This document shows, piece after piece, positions 26,027 to 33,541 of a DNA stretch of 64,000 nucleotides. Position numbers and translations under genes: made by a program. The notes beneath the pieces were generated by a model. It was not told the DNA's origin and made no database searches. It saw only the letters and a list, made by a program, of their open reading frames with translations. The stretch lies in assembly GCA_031267575.1 (NCBI GenBank), contig JAIRYN010000052.1, forward strand, positions 1-64,000. Reading direction: 5' to 3'. Within the stretch, counting starts at the first letter, position 1. Each line of letters starts with the position of its first letter. This stretch comes from Synergistaceae bacterium. GTDB taxonomy: Bacteria; Synergistota; Synergistia; Synergistales; Aminobacteriaceae.

Positions 26027-26128
26027 ACTATATGTTACAGTAAATTATATACGGTATATTAAGCGGCATAGTTAACAAGATTGTGCGTTTCGACAATAAG
26101 GAGGTGGGCCGATAAAGGCAGAATTTAC
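26027..26128 (+). pseudogene. IS607-type relic F, left part (TnpA HTH fragment)
   Basis: Reading TVY-stop-AA-stop-LTRLCVSTIRRWADKG then RIYDKA gives the MerR-like helix-turn-helix of the IS607 serine recombinase TnpA, with two stop codons where Gln or Lys are expected. The bases AAATTATATACGGTATAT are shared with relic G at 28764-28781 (AAATTATACACGGTGTAT). The relic is cut at 26128 by mini-IS copy B, so the insertions are nested. Together with 26541-26743 it forms one old element. Confidence 0.6.
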
Positions 26129-26405
26129 GATAAAGCGATGAGAAAGCCGACGACTTCAGCCGTTGAGCCGTTAGATGAAAATCGCAACGCCGCCAACGAA
26201 CCGCCAACGAGCGGTGTTCGTTTTTGTTTTTTGTTGTGTCTCTAAATTCATGTTAGACTTCTTTCATGATTGCGATATCAATGCGGCGCTGAAGATCCGC
26301 AGAGTCGGGGCATCGACTCTTAAGGGAGAAGACGTAAGACCCACTTCGGTTGGCTGTTTTTGTCGATCTTAGAATCACACGACTTTAGTCGTGGAAGTAT
26401 GTCAA
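26129..26405 (+). mobile_element. IS608-type mini-element, copy B (277 bp)
   Basis: Inserted after TTAC 26125-26128 and ending TCAA at 26402-26405. AAAG at the left, GAAT and hairpin CACGACTTTAGTCGTG at the right. It retains the TnpB tail (DINAALKIRRVGASTLKGED) and the right-end region. It is the shortest copy and its left hairpin is imperfect. It sits inside the IS607-type relic, and a 16-bp tandem repeat begins two bases beyond its right end. Confidence 0.88.
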
Positions 26406-26407
26406 AA

Positions 26408-26487
26408 TTGGTTCTGGAGTCTGTTGGTTTTGGAGTCTGTTGGTTCTGGAATCTGTTGGTTTTGGAGTCTGTTGGTTTTGAAGTCTA
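26408..26487. repeat. Five tandem 16-bp units next to copy B
   Basis: Five head-to-tail copies of TTGGTTCTGGAGTCTG, differing at one or two positions, start two bases after the TCAA end of mini-IS copy B. There are no spacers, so it is a minisatellite and not a CRISPR array. Confidence 0.95.
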
Positions 26488-26540
26488 ATAGATGGTACGT
26501 ACGCGTTCCGATAGCCGCTGACGTTGTAGCCGAAAATTAA

Positions 26541-26743
26541 GGCCGCGCAGTGGCTATTGACTTAGGTGTCCGAACGGTTGTGACCTTCTACTTTCCAAAG
26601 TTCTACGGAATATTTCCACGAGCTTTGCGAGATTCAGCTTTTCCTTTGACTTCATAATCTGACTTCATAATCAAAGGAATATTATGCGAAATGTATCTGC
26701 TATTTATCAGTAGGTATTAGTACGCTGAAAGGATCGGATTAGC
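26541..26743 (+). pseudogene. IS607-type relic F, right part (TnpB fragments)
   Basis: From 26541 the frame reads GRAVAIDLGVRTVVTFYFP, the RuvC-I block of TnpB. It is then joined directly to IFPRALRDSAF, matching the C-terminal DRDYNGARGIFLRAL block of relic G, so the middle of the gene is deleted. From about 26615 to 26743 the DNA is roughly 80 percent identical by eye to 29055-29170, ending in TATTAGTACGC and AAAGGATCGG. This tail lies immediately before the acyl-CoA dehydrogenase start codon. Confidence 0.65.
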
Positions 26744-26747
26744 GAGG

Positions 26748-27887
26748 ATGAATTTTGATCTGTCTAAAGAACAACAGATGGCCAGAGGGCTTTTCGAGGA
26801 GTTTGCCGAAAAGGAAGTTCGTCCTCTGGCTCAGGAGATCGACGAGGAAGAGCGTTTTCCGGCGGAGACTGTAGAGAAGTTGCAGCGTTATGGTTTTATG
26901 GGAATCCCTATCTCGAAGGAGTACGGTGGTCAGGGTTGTGACGTGTTGACCTATATCCTGTGCGTTGAGGAGCTTTCCAAAGTCTGCGGAACGACAGGAG
27001 TGATCGTGGCGGCCCATACTTCCCTGATCTGTGAACCTCTGGCAAAATACGGAACGGAAGAGCAAAAAAAGAAATATCTCGTGCCTCTGGCGTCCGGGAA
27101 GGCCATCGGAGCCTTTGGACTGACGGAACCCAACGCCGGCACCGACGCCTCCGGACAGCAAAGCAAGGCCGTTCGAGAAGGCGACCACTACGTGCTGAAC
27201 GGCAGCAAGATTTTTATCACCAGCGGCGGCAAGGCCGATACTTACATTATTTTTGCCATGACCGACAAGTCCAAGGGCACCCGGGGAATCTCCGCGTTTA
27301 TCGTGGAAAAAGGCTTCCCGGGCTTCAGCATCGGCAAGAGAGAGCTGAAAATGGGCATTCGTGGGTCCTCCACCACGGAACTGGTGTTCCAGAACTGCGT
27401 CATTCCGGCGGAAAATATGCTGGGCGCCGACGGGAAGGGATTCAATATCGCGATGGGCACCCTGGACGGCGGACGCATCAGCATTGCGGCTCAGGCCCTA
27501 GGTATAGCGGAGGGAGCTTATAACGAGACGGTGAAATACGTCAAGGAACGCAAACAGTTCGGATCCTCTTTGGCGAAATTTCAGAATACCCAGTTCAAGA
27601 TCGCCGACATGTATGCCAGAATTGAGGCTACGCGTTATCTGGTTTACCGCGCAGCGGAGGCCAAGCAGGCTGGGAGCAATTTCTCGGTACACGCGGCCAC
27701 GGCGAAACTTTTTGCCTCGGAGACGGCGATGGACGTCACGACCCAGTGCGTCCAGTTGCACGGCGGTTATGGATACACGCGGGATTATCCCGTGGAGCGC
27801 ATGATGCGGGACGCGAAGATCACGGAGATCTACGAGGGCACCAGCGAGGTGCAGCGTATGGTTATTTCCGGCACCGCCCTGCGTTAG
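26748..27887 (+). CDS. Short-chain acyl-CoA dehydrogenase (butyryl-CoA dehydrogenase type)
   Basis: A FAD flavoprotein of 379 residues, normal family length. LTEPNAGTDASGQQ and the KIFITSGGKAD region bind substrate and flavin, and the catalytic base is Glu363 in IYEGTSEVQ. It reduces crotonyl-CoA to butyryl-CoA or oxidises short acyl-CoA, with electrons exchanged through the EtfAB encoded downstream. The gene begins five bases after an IS607-type relic. Its only ribosome-site candidates (AAAGGA 14 bases upstream, or GCGAGG abutting the ATG) belong to or border the relic. etfB follows after 13 bases. Confidence 0.95.
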   Translation: MNFDLSKEQQMARGLFEEFAEKEVRPLAQEIDEEERFPAETVEKLQRYGFMGIPISKEYGGQGCDVLTYILCVEELSKVCGTTGVIVAAHTSLICEPLAKYGTEEQKKKYLVPLASGKAIGAFGLTEPNAGTDASGQQSKAVREGDHYVLNGSKIFITSGGKADTYIIFAMTDKSKGTRGISAFIVEKGFPGFSIGKRELKMGIRGSSTTELVFQNCVIPAENMLGADGKGFNIAMGTLDGGRISIAAQALGIAEGAYNETVKYVKERKQFGSSLAKFQNTQFKIADMYARIEATRYLVYRAAEAKQAGSNFSVHAATAKLFASETAMDVTTQCVQLHGGYGYTRDYPVERMMRDAKITEIYEGTSEVQRMVISGTALR

Positions 27888-27900
27888 AGGAGGGCTCGTA

Positions 27901-28680
27901 ATGGAGATCATCGTTTGCATCAAACAGGTTCCCAATACCAACGAAGTCAAGCTGAACCAGGAGACCGGGACGCTTATCCGCGAGGGTGTGCCGAGTATCA
28001 TCAACCCTGATGACAAAGCGGGCATCGAGGCCGCCTTGAAGCTGAAGGATCAGATGGGGGCTCACGTGACGGTTTTGTCCATGGGGCCGCCACAAGCGGA
28101 CGTGGCGCTTCGTGAGGCTCTCGCGATGGGCGTAGACGATGTGGTCTTAATATCGGACCGGGCCTTTGGAGGAGCGGACACCTGGGCGACTTCGTCCACT
28201 CTGGCTGCCGCCATCAAAAAGCTGGAGTTTGACCTGATTATTACGGGAAGACAGGCCATTGACGGGGATACGGCGCAAGTAGGGCCGCAGATCTCCGAAC
28301 ACTTGGGGATTCCCGTTATCAGTTACGCCGAGGAGATCAAGGTGGAGGGTGGAACCATCATCGTAAAGCGCCAGTACGAAGACCGCTATCACATGATCCG
28401 CGCGAAGCTGCCCTGCCTCGTCACCGCTTTGAGTGAGCTGGGGGAACCCCGATACATGACGCCCAGCGGCATTTTTGACGCGTGGAAAAGAGAGATTCCG
28501 GTGTGGACCCGCGGCGACCTAATGATCGACGACGAAAACATCGGTTTGAAGGGCTCCCCCACCAGGGTAAAAAAATCTTTCACCAAAACGGCGAAGGGCA
28601 AGGGCACCGTGGTGACGCTGGACACTGATGAATCGGCGCACTGGCTCATTGATCGATTGAGTGAAAAATTTATCATATAG
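27901..28680 (+). CDS. etfB: Electron transfer flavoprotein beta subunit
   Basis: A 259-residue EtfB. It starts MEIIVCIKQVPNTNEVKL, contains NPDDKAGIEAALKLKDQMG and ITGRQAIDGDTAQVGPQISEHLG, the EtfB signature region binding AMP or, in bifurcating forms, FAD. Ribosome site GAGGAGG precedes the ATG with six-base spacing. It should pair with EtfA at 29177 and accept or donate electrons for the adjacent acyl-CoA dehydrogenase. An IS607-type relic separates it from etfA. Whether the complex bifurcates electrons cannot be settled by eye, but the acd-etfB-etfA order is that of bifurcating systems. Confidence 0.95.
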   Translation: MEIIVCIKQVPNTNEVKLNQETGTLIREGVPSIINPDDKAGIEAALKLKDQMGAHVTVLSMGPPQADVALREALAMGVDDVVLISDRAFGGADTWATSSTLAAAIKKLEFDLIITGRQAIDGDTAQVGPQISEHLGIPVISYAEEIKVEGGTIIVKRQYEDRYHMIRAKLPCLVTALSELGEPRYMTPSGIFDAWKREIPVWTRGDLMIDDENIGLKGSPTRVKKSFTKTAKGKGTVVTLDTDESAHWLIDRLSEKFII

Positions 28681-28743
28681 CGCATAATTAAATATTAATT
28701 TCTATATATACTTATACTTAGCAAAGTATATATATGCCATAAT

Positions 28744-29170
28744 ATGGCCACTATAGCGAAATTATACACGGTGTATCAGGTAGCAAATGGGCAAAGCTAG
28801 CTGCAAGCAAAGGCACAAGATAAAGCAAGCGGATAAGCGTTTGCACTGGAAGATTAGATACCTAATTGACGAGCTTCATCACAAGATTGCCTTGTTTTTC
28901 GTTAAGAAATTTGATGTCGTTCTTATTTCAAAGTTCGAGACTAGCGATATGAGTAAAAAGTCAAAACGTAAAATCAGAACTACATCAGTAAGATCTATGC
29001 TCACCTTTGCTCATTTGTTGTAGATCGGGACTACAACGGCGCTCGTGGAATCTTTCTGCGAGCTTTGCGAGATTCAGCTTTTTCTTTGGCTTTATAGCTT
29101 TATAGTTGAAGAGATACTATGCGAAATATATCTATTCGTTATAAGTAGGTATTAGTACGCTTAAAGGATC
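28744..29170 (+). pseudogene. IS607-type relic G between etfB and etfA
   Basis: ATG 28744 opens a short frame MATIAKLYTVYQVANG, the N-terminus of an IS607 TnpA. Overlapping it at 28787-29023 another frame encodes the middle of its TnpB: GKASCKQRHKIKQADKRL, LIDELHHKIALFFVKK, VVLISKFETSDM, KSKRKIRTTSVRSMLTFAH. After a stop it continues RDYNGARGIFLRALRDSAF, the RuvC-III tail. Large parts of both genes are deleted. The tail AAAGGATCGG (29163-29172) matches relic F and supplies the etfA ribosome site. Confidence 0.75.
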
Positions 29171-29176
29171 GGTGGC

Positions 29177-30202
29177 ATGCAGATGCAGATGCAGATTGAA
29201 GAATATAAGGGCGTATTCGTGTTTGCCCAGCAAGTGGATAACAAGTTGGCCGGGGTCTCCTACGAGCTTCTTGGTAAGGGCAAGGAGCTGGCAAAAGATT
29301 TGCGGTGTGAAGTGACGGCGGTTCTGCTCGGCAGCAAGGTGAAAGATTTGGCGGTAAAGTTGGCACAGTACGGAGCGGATCGGGTCATTTTGGCGGACGA
29401 TCCAGCTTTGGAAGTCTATATGACTGAACCTTATGCTTACGTTCTATCCGAGGTGGCGCGGCGATACAAGCCGGAGGTTTTGCTGTACGGGGCCACGACC
29501 ATCGGGCGAGATTTGGCGCCGCGGGTTTCCGCCCGGATTCACACGGGCCTCACGGCGGACTGCACGGGACTGGAGATTGAGCCGGAGACCCACCATATGC
29601 TGATGACGCGGCCCGCGTTCGGGGGTAATATCATGGCGACAATAGTCTGCGCGGAGTTTCGACCTCAGATGGCCACCGTGCGTCCAGGGGTTATGCAGCG
29701 CCTGGAACCCAACGATAGTGCTCGTTGCCCGGTGGAGCATGTGGAATTAAAAGACATCGCCAGCCACGTCAACGTGGAAATCTTGGATGTGGTAAAAAAG
29801 GTGAGTGGAAAAATGGACATTCAGGACGCGAAAGTGCTGGTATCGGGAGGGCGCGGCATGGGAAATCCAGAGAATTTCGCGATTCTGGAGGAGTTGGCGA
29901 ACGTTTTGGGAGGAACCGTTTCCTCGTCTCGCGCCGCGGTGGACTCCGGCTGGATGGAGAAAGACCGCCAGGTCGGTCAGACGGGCAAGACGGTACGACC
30001 TAACCTGTACATCGCCTGCGGTATCTCCGGCGCGATCCAGCATTTGGCCGGAATGGAGGAGTCCGACATCATCGTGGCGATCAACAAAGACCCCACCGCT
30101 CCGATATTCGAGGTGGCGGATTACAGAGTTGTGGGTGACGCTCTGAAGATCGTACCTCTCTTTACGGAGGAAATCAAGCACGCCAAGGAAAAGAAAGCGT
30201 AA
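29177..30202 (+). CDS. etfA: Electron transfer flavoprotein alpha subunit
   Basis: A 341-residue EtfA. The C-terminal FAD domain shows [50 protein letters not shown] and [21 protein letters not shown], all diagnostic. The N-terminus is unusual: the coding sequence opens with three copies of ATGCAG, giving MQMQMQ and three in-phase possible starts (29177, 29183, 29189). The first is best placed relative to AAAGGA (eight bases), a site belonging to the upstream IS607-type relic. A strong terminator follows at 30239. Confidence 0.96.
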   Translation: MQMQMQIEEYKGVFVFAQQVDNKLAGVSYELLGKGKELAKDLRCEVTAVLLGSKVKDLAVKLAQYGADRVILADDPALEVYMTEPYAYVLSEVARRYKPEVLLYGATTIGRDLAPRVSARIHTGLTADCTGLEIEPETHHMLMTRPAFGGNIMATIVCAEFRPQMATVRPGVMQRLEPNDSARCPVEHVELKDIASHVNVEILDVVKKVSGKMDIQDAKVLVSGGRGMGNPENFAILEELANVLGGTVSSSRAAVDSGWMEKDRQVGQTGKTVRPNLYIACGISGAIQHLAGMEESDIIVAINKDPTAPIFEVADYRVVGDALKIVPLFTEEIKHAKEKKA

Positions 30203-30238
30203 CCGTTCGTTACATTGCGCGCCCGGCGTCAGACAGCC

Positions 30239-30275
30239 CGCTCACGAGCATCTAGCTGTTCGTGAGCGTTTTTTT
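30239..30275 (+). terminator. Intrinsic terminator of the thl-etfA gene series
   Basis: CGCTCACGA (30239-30247) pairs with TCGTGAGCG (30260-30268), followed by seven T. It lies 36 bases after the etfA stop. Confidence 0.92.
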
Positions 30276-30389
30276 GTCTTGATTTGCCTGACCAACGTTA
30301 TTTTGTGAAGGTATTAGAATGGCGAGCCTGGTCTTGTCGATTGCGATCAGCGCGATTTTGAGAAAGCAACGCGAATATAACGCTTTTAC

Positions 30390-30730
30390 GATAAAGCGAT
30401 GAGAAAGCCAACGGCTTCAGCCGTCATTGGATGAGATTAGATAAGAATCGCAACGCCGTCAACGGTGGCGTTTGTTTTGTATTTGATTGCTTGCCATATG
30501 TCTACTTTTATGTTAAACTTCTTTCATGGCTTATCAACGCGAGATGCGGGGCGGAACACGATGGGGATATTAATGCAATCGTAAATATTCTCAGAGTGGG
30601 AGGCATTCGCTCTTAGGCATTCGCTCTTAAAGGAAAAGATGTATCTTAAAGGAGAAGACGTAAGACCGGTTTTAGTCGGCTGTCTTTGTCGATCTTAGAA
30701 TCTTATACTTTAGTCGTGGGAGTATGTCAA
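30390..30730 (+). mobile_element. IS608-type mini-element, copy C (341 bp)
   Basis: Inserted after TTAC 30386-30389, ending TCAA 30727-30730. AAAG and GAAT guide tetranucleotides are present. The internal frame keeps KLLSWLINARCGAEHDGDIN and IVNILRVGG, the end of TnpB, then a locally duplicated GGCATTCGCTCTTA segment and the right-end region. The right hairpin has decayed on its 5' arm (TTATACTTTAGTCGTGGG). Confidence 0.9.
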
Positions 30731-30850
30731 GGTAGCATCCATGACGTTGGATGAATTGATATTGGATGAATTGATAAATGATTCTCAAAAGTGGATCGTG
30801 TCTGGGAAGTAATTTTGATTAAGGTAATTTTGATTAAGGAGGATGCGTAA

Positions 30851-30946
30851 ATGTTCAAGTACACTATTTTCACGCAAGCTCAATTTGCGATGAGCATGAT
30901 GATGTGCATGGACTACGGATCCTCGCCTGGAGCGATCGCCGTCTAG
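30851..30946 (+). CDS. Methionine-rich leader peptide upstream of metY-metX
   Basis: A 31-codon frame with a full ribosome site AAGGAGG (30836-30842) eight bases before its ATG, ending at TAG 30944-30946. Codons 14-20 read M-S-M-M-M-C-M, five Met codons in seven, in addition to the start Met; the rest (MFKYTIFTQAQFA before, DYGSSPGAIAV after) has no recognisable domain. It precedes a U-tailed terminator and the methionine-biosynthesis genes metY and metX. This is the arrangement of amino-acid leader peptides such as TrpL, HisL and ThrL, in which scarcity of the product amino acid stalls the ribosome in a run of its codons. Function as a Met sensor is inference; the Cys codon in the cluster could add cysteine sensitivity. 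Confidence 0.8.
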   Translation: MFKYTIFTQAQFAMSMMMCMDYGSSPGAIAV

Positions 30947-31000
30947 TCGATCATGTGCTCAAGCGACGGGGATCCCCAAAGTGGGGTCCTCGTTTTTTTT
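30918..31000 (+). promoter_or_regulatory. Attenuator (terminator with overlapping antiterminator) for metY-metX
   Basis: Terminator: ACGGGGA-bulge-CCCC (30966-30977) pairs with GGGGTCCTCGT (30983-30993), followed by a run of T to 31000. Alternative pairing: GGATCCTCGC (30918-30927, inside the leader ORF just after the Met cluster) can pair with GCGA (30963-30966) plus GGATCC (30970-30975), occupying the 5' arm of the terminator. A ribosome held at Met codons 14-18 would leave 30918-30927 free, allowing the antiterminator; one reaching the stop codon would cover it. A small hairpin GATCG/CGATC (30932-30950) may act as a pause site. The structures were derived by hand without energy calculation. 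Confidence 0.75.
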
Positions 31001-31038
31001 GTTCTAGTAACATATATCAAGTCAGGAGGAGTATCGTA

Positions 31039-32331
31039 ATGAGCAAAAACTGGCACTTTGAAACACTGGCTATCCACGGAGGGCAGATTCCCGACCCGGC
31101 AACGTTGTCCCGGGGCGTGCCCATCACCCGGACGAGTTCCTTCGTCTTCAAAAGCGTGCAACACGGCGCAGACCTTTTTGCCCTGAGGGAGCTGGGAAAC
31201 ATCTATAGCCGGTTGACCAACCCCACGGTGGAGATTTTGGAGCAGCGGGTCACTCTTCTGGAAGGGGGAGCGGCCTCTGTGGCCACATCCTCCGGCACCA
31301 GCGCGATTCACTACGCCATCGCGACCCTGGCTCAAGTGGGCGACGAAATCGTATCGGGAACAAACCTCTACGGTGGAACCTACACCATGTTCGATTCCAT
31401 ATTCCCCCAGTTTGGCCTCAAGGTCAACTTCGTGGACGCCCGTGACCCGAAAAACTTCAAAAAAGCGATTACCGCTAAAACCAAAGCGCTTTATATCGAG
31501 ACCATCGGTAACCCTGCCCTGGACGTGACGGATGTGGCCGAGGTCGCGCGCATCGCCCACGAAGCGGAGATCCCCCTGATCGTTGACGCGACCTTCACCA
31601 CGCCCTACCTGTTGCGAAGCATCGAGTACGGCGCCGACATCGTGGTCAACTCCCTGACGAAGTGGATGGGCGGCCACGGAACCGCTATCGGCGGCATCGT
31701 CACCGATTCCGGTAAATTCGCCTGGAAAGGCAACAAAAAATTTCCCTTGCTCAACGAACCGGATTCCAATTACCACGGACTCCGCTGGGCTCATGACCTC
31801 CCAGAGGCTCTGGCCCCCATCGCTTACGCGCTGCGGGTACGCACCGTTCCTCTCCGCAACCTAGGCGCGTGTCTTTCGCCGGATAATGCGTGGATTTTCC
31901 TTCAGGGTTTGGAAACGCTGCCCTTCAGAATGGAGCGCCACGTGGAGAACGCGGCTAAAGTCGCCGAATACCTCGCTTCCCATCCCAAAGTAGAATGGGT
32001 CCGCTTCCCAGGGCTCAAGAAAGATCCCACCTACGACACGGCATCAAAGTACCTCAAGAAGGGCTTCGGGGGCATGGTGGTCTTCGGAGTCAAGGGAGGT
32101 GTCAAAGCGGGCGCGCGCTTCATCGAGGCACTGGAACTTTTCAGCCATCTGGCGAACGTGGGCGACGCGAAATCTCTAGCGCTCCACCCGGCGAGTACGT
32201 CCCATAGCCAATTGACGGAGGAGCAGCAGAGGGCTGGCGGCCTTCCTCCCGAGTTGGTCCGGCTTTCTATCGGTATCGAGCACATCGACGACATCTTGGC
32301 CGATATCGAAAACGCCCTGGCGAAAGCCTGA
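31039..32331 (+). CDS. metY: O-acetylhomoserine sulfhydrylase/aminocarboxypropyltransferase
   Basis: A 430-residue PLP enzyme of the Cys/Met metabolism family that converts O-acetyl-L-homoserine and sulfide to homocysteine. Lys208 in NSLTKWMGGHG binds PLP, Asp183 in IVDATFTTP contacts the pyridine nitrogen, and SRLTNPT with Tyr57 region plus SSGTSA are cofactor-phosphate contacts. The C-terminus GIEHIDDILADIENAL is typical. ATG 31039 with AGGAGG nine bases upstream is chosen; an open stretch upstream in the same frame runs through the attenuator and is not coding. The gene forms an operon with metX 37 bases downstream. Confidence 0.96.
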   Translation: MSKNWHFETLAIHGGQIPDPATLSRGVPITRTSSFVFKSVQHGADLFALRELGNIYSRLTNPTVEILEQRVTLLEGGAASVATSSGTSAIHYAIATLAQVGDEIVSGTNLYGGTYTMFDSIFPQFGLKVNFVDARDPKNFKKAITAKTKALYIETIGNPALDVTDVAEVARIAHEAEIPLIVDATFTTPYLLRSIEYGADIVVNSLTKWMGGHGTAIGGIVTDSGKFAWKGNKKFPLLNEPDSNYHGLRWAHDLPEALAPIAYALRVRTVPLRNLGACLSPDNAWIFLQGLETLPFRMERHVENAAKVAEYLASHPKVEWVRFPGLKKDPTYDTASKYLKKGFGGMVVFGVKGGVKAGARFIEALELFSHLANVGDAKSLALHPASTSHSQLTEEQQRAGGLPPELVRLSIGIEHIDDILADIENALAKA

Positions 32332-32368
32332 GTTCGCTTTTCGAGCGATTTCGAGAGAATACTGAATT

Positions 32369-33460
32369 ATGTCCGAACGATTCGGCTCGGTCGTGCTTCC
32401 AGAACTGACGCTTCACTCCGGGAAAGTTCTGAAGCAGGCCCGGGTGGCCTATTCTGTCAACGGTACTCCGCGCCCCGACGGCTCCAACGTCGTGGTGGTC
32501 TGCCACGCGTTGACGGGCAGCCATCACATGGCGGGGGAATCCGTTTCCGATTTGCCCGACGCGTGGTGGGATCCGCTGGTGCGGCCGGGCGGAGTCCTGG
32601 ACACGGGCAAGTTGTGTATCGTCTGTTGCAACAACTTGTGTAGTCCTTACGGAAGTTCCTCCCCCACCGACATTGAGCCCGGCACGCGACGCCCTTGGGG
32701 AATGCGTTTTCCCCTGATCGATCCCCACGACATCGCTCTCTCGCAGAAAATGACCCTGGAGGCCCTAGGTATCCCACGGGTAGCCGGGGTCATTGGCGGA
32801 TCCCTGGGCGGCATGATCGCGCTGGAGTGGATGTCCCAATTTGCCGCTTCTATGCACTTCGGAATCTCCATCGCGGCGCCCTTACGTCTTTACCCCCAGG
32901 CCATCGCCTTCAACGGAGTCCAGCGTCACGCGATCACCTCGGACCCTGAATGGTTGGGAGGTGACTACTGTCCCGGCAAAGGACCCATCAACGGTCTCTT
33001 CAACGCGCGTATGCTGGCAATGATCACCTACCGCAGCGAGGAATCCTTTGTCCGGCGTCACATGAGATCATCCCGCAACATTGACAATTGGGCGGGGCAC
33101 TTCGACGTCGAAAGCTATTTAATGCATCACGGAAAGCTCTTGACCAGGCGTTTCGACGCGAATTGTTATCTTTACCTCACGAAGATGATGGACCTGCACG
33201 ACCTGGCCAGAGACCACGCCGATGCGGAGGCGGCTCTGGAACCTCTGCGCAAAAAACATTTCTTGGGAGTCGGAATCAACAGCGACATCCTCTTCCCCAC
33301 CTGGCAAGTGCGGGAGGTAGTGGAAGCGGCCAAGGACGTGGGAGCAAACGCTGTCTATCGAGAGCTTCACAGCGACGTGGGACACGATGCCTTTCTAATA
33401 GAGACCGATCAAATGAGCGCGATTTTCGGGGAATTTTTCGACTCCATCGGCCTCTATTGA
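32369..33460 (+). CDS. metX: Homoserine O-acetyltransferase
   Basis: A 363-residue alpha/beta-hydrolase-fold acyltransferase making O-acetylhomoserine (or possibly O-succinylhomoserine), the substrate of MetY. Catalytic Ser145 lies in GGSLGGMIALEW, Asp306 in GINSDILFP and His339 in DVGHDAFLIE. VCHALTGSHHMAG and RRPWGMRFPLI are the oxyanion and substrate blocks. The elbow is GGSLGG where many MetX have GGSMGG. The ribosome site is weak, suggesting translation coupled to metY. A 15-bp-stem hairpin follows the stop. Confidence 0.94.
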   Translation: MSERFGSVVLPELTLHSGKVLKQARVAYSVNGTPRPDGSNVVVVCHALTGSHHMAGESVSDLPDAWWDPLVRPGGVLDTGKLCIVCCNNLCSPYGSSSPTDIEPGTRRPWGMRFPLIDPHDIALSQKMTLEALGIPRVAGVIGGSLGGMIALEWMSQFAASMHFGISIAAPLRLYPQAIAFNGVQRHAITSDPEWLGGDYCPGKGPINGLFNARMLAMITYRSEESFVRRHMRSSRNIDNWAGHFDVESYLMHHGKLLTRRFDANCYLYLTKMMDLHDLARDHADAEAALEPLRKKHFLGVGINSDILFPTWQVREVVEAAKDVGANAVYRELHSDVGHDAFLIETDQMSAIFGEFFDSIGLY

Positions 33461-33481
33461 TCGGGTAATTTGTGAATACCG

Positions 33482-33521
33482 TCAACGTTCAAGCTCCATC
33501 TTCCCTGAGCTTGAACGTTGA
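33482..33521. terminator. Long perfect hairpin between metX and the convergent PH-domain gene
   Basis: TCAACGTTCAAGCTC (33482-33496) and GAGCTTGAACGTTGA (33507-33521) form a 15-bp perfect stem with a ten-base loop. A second partial copy of the 3' arm (GAGCTGAACGTTGATTTTT) follows at 33525-33543, giving a T-tract on the plus strand. Confidence 0.85.
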
Positions 33522-33541
33522 TTTGAGCTGAACGTTGATTT

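Noticed and set aside
26408-26487. Possible CRISPR array
   Set aside because: The 16-bp units are contiguous with no unique spacers, and no cas genes are present.
26027-29176. Composite transposon carrying acd-etfB between two IS607-type elements
   Set aside because: IS607 elements use a serine recombinase and do not form composite transposons in the classical way; the enclosed genes fit their neighbours in function and composition.
30904-31038. N-terminal extension of metY through the leader region
   Set aside because: It would translate the terminator stem; the ATG at 31039 has a strong ribosome site and gives normal family length.
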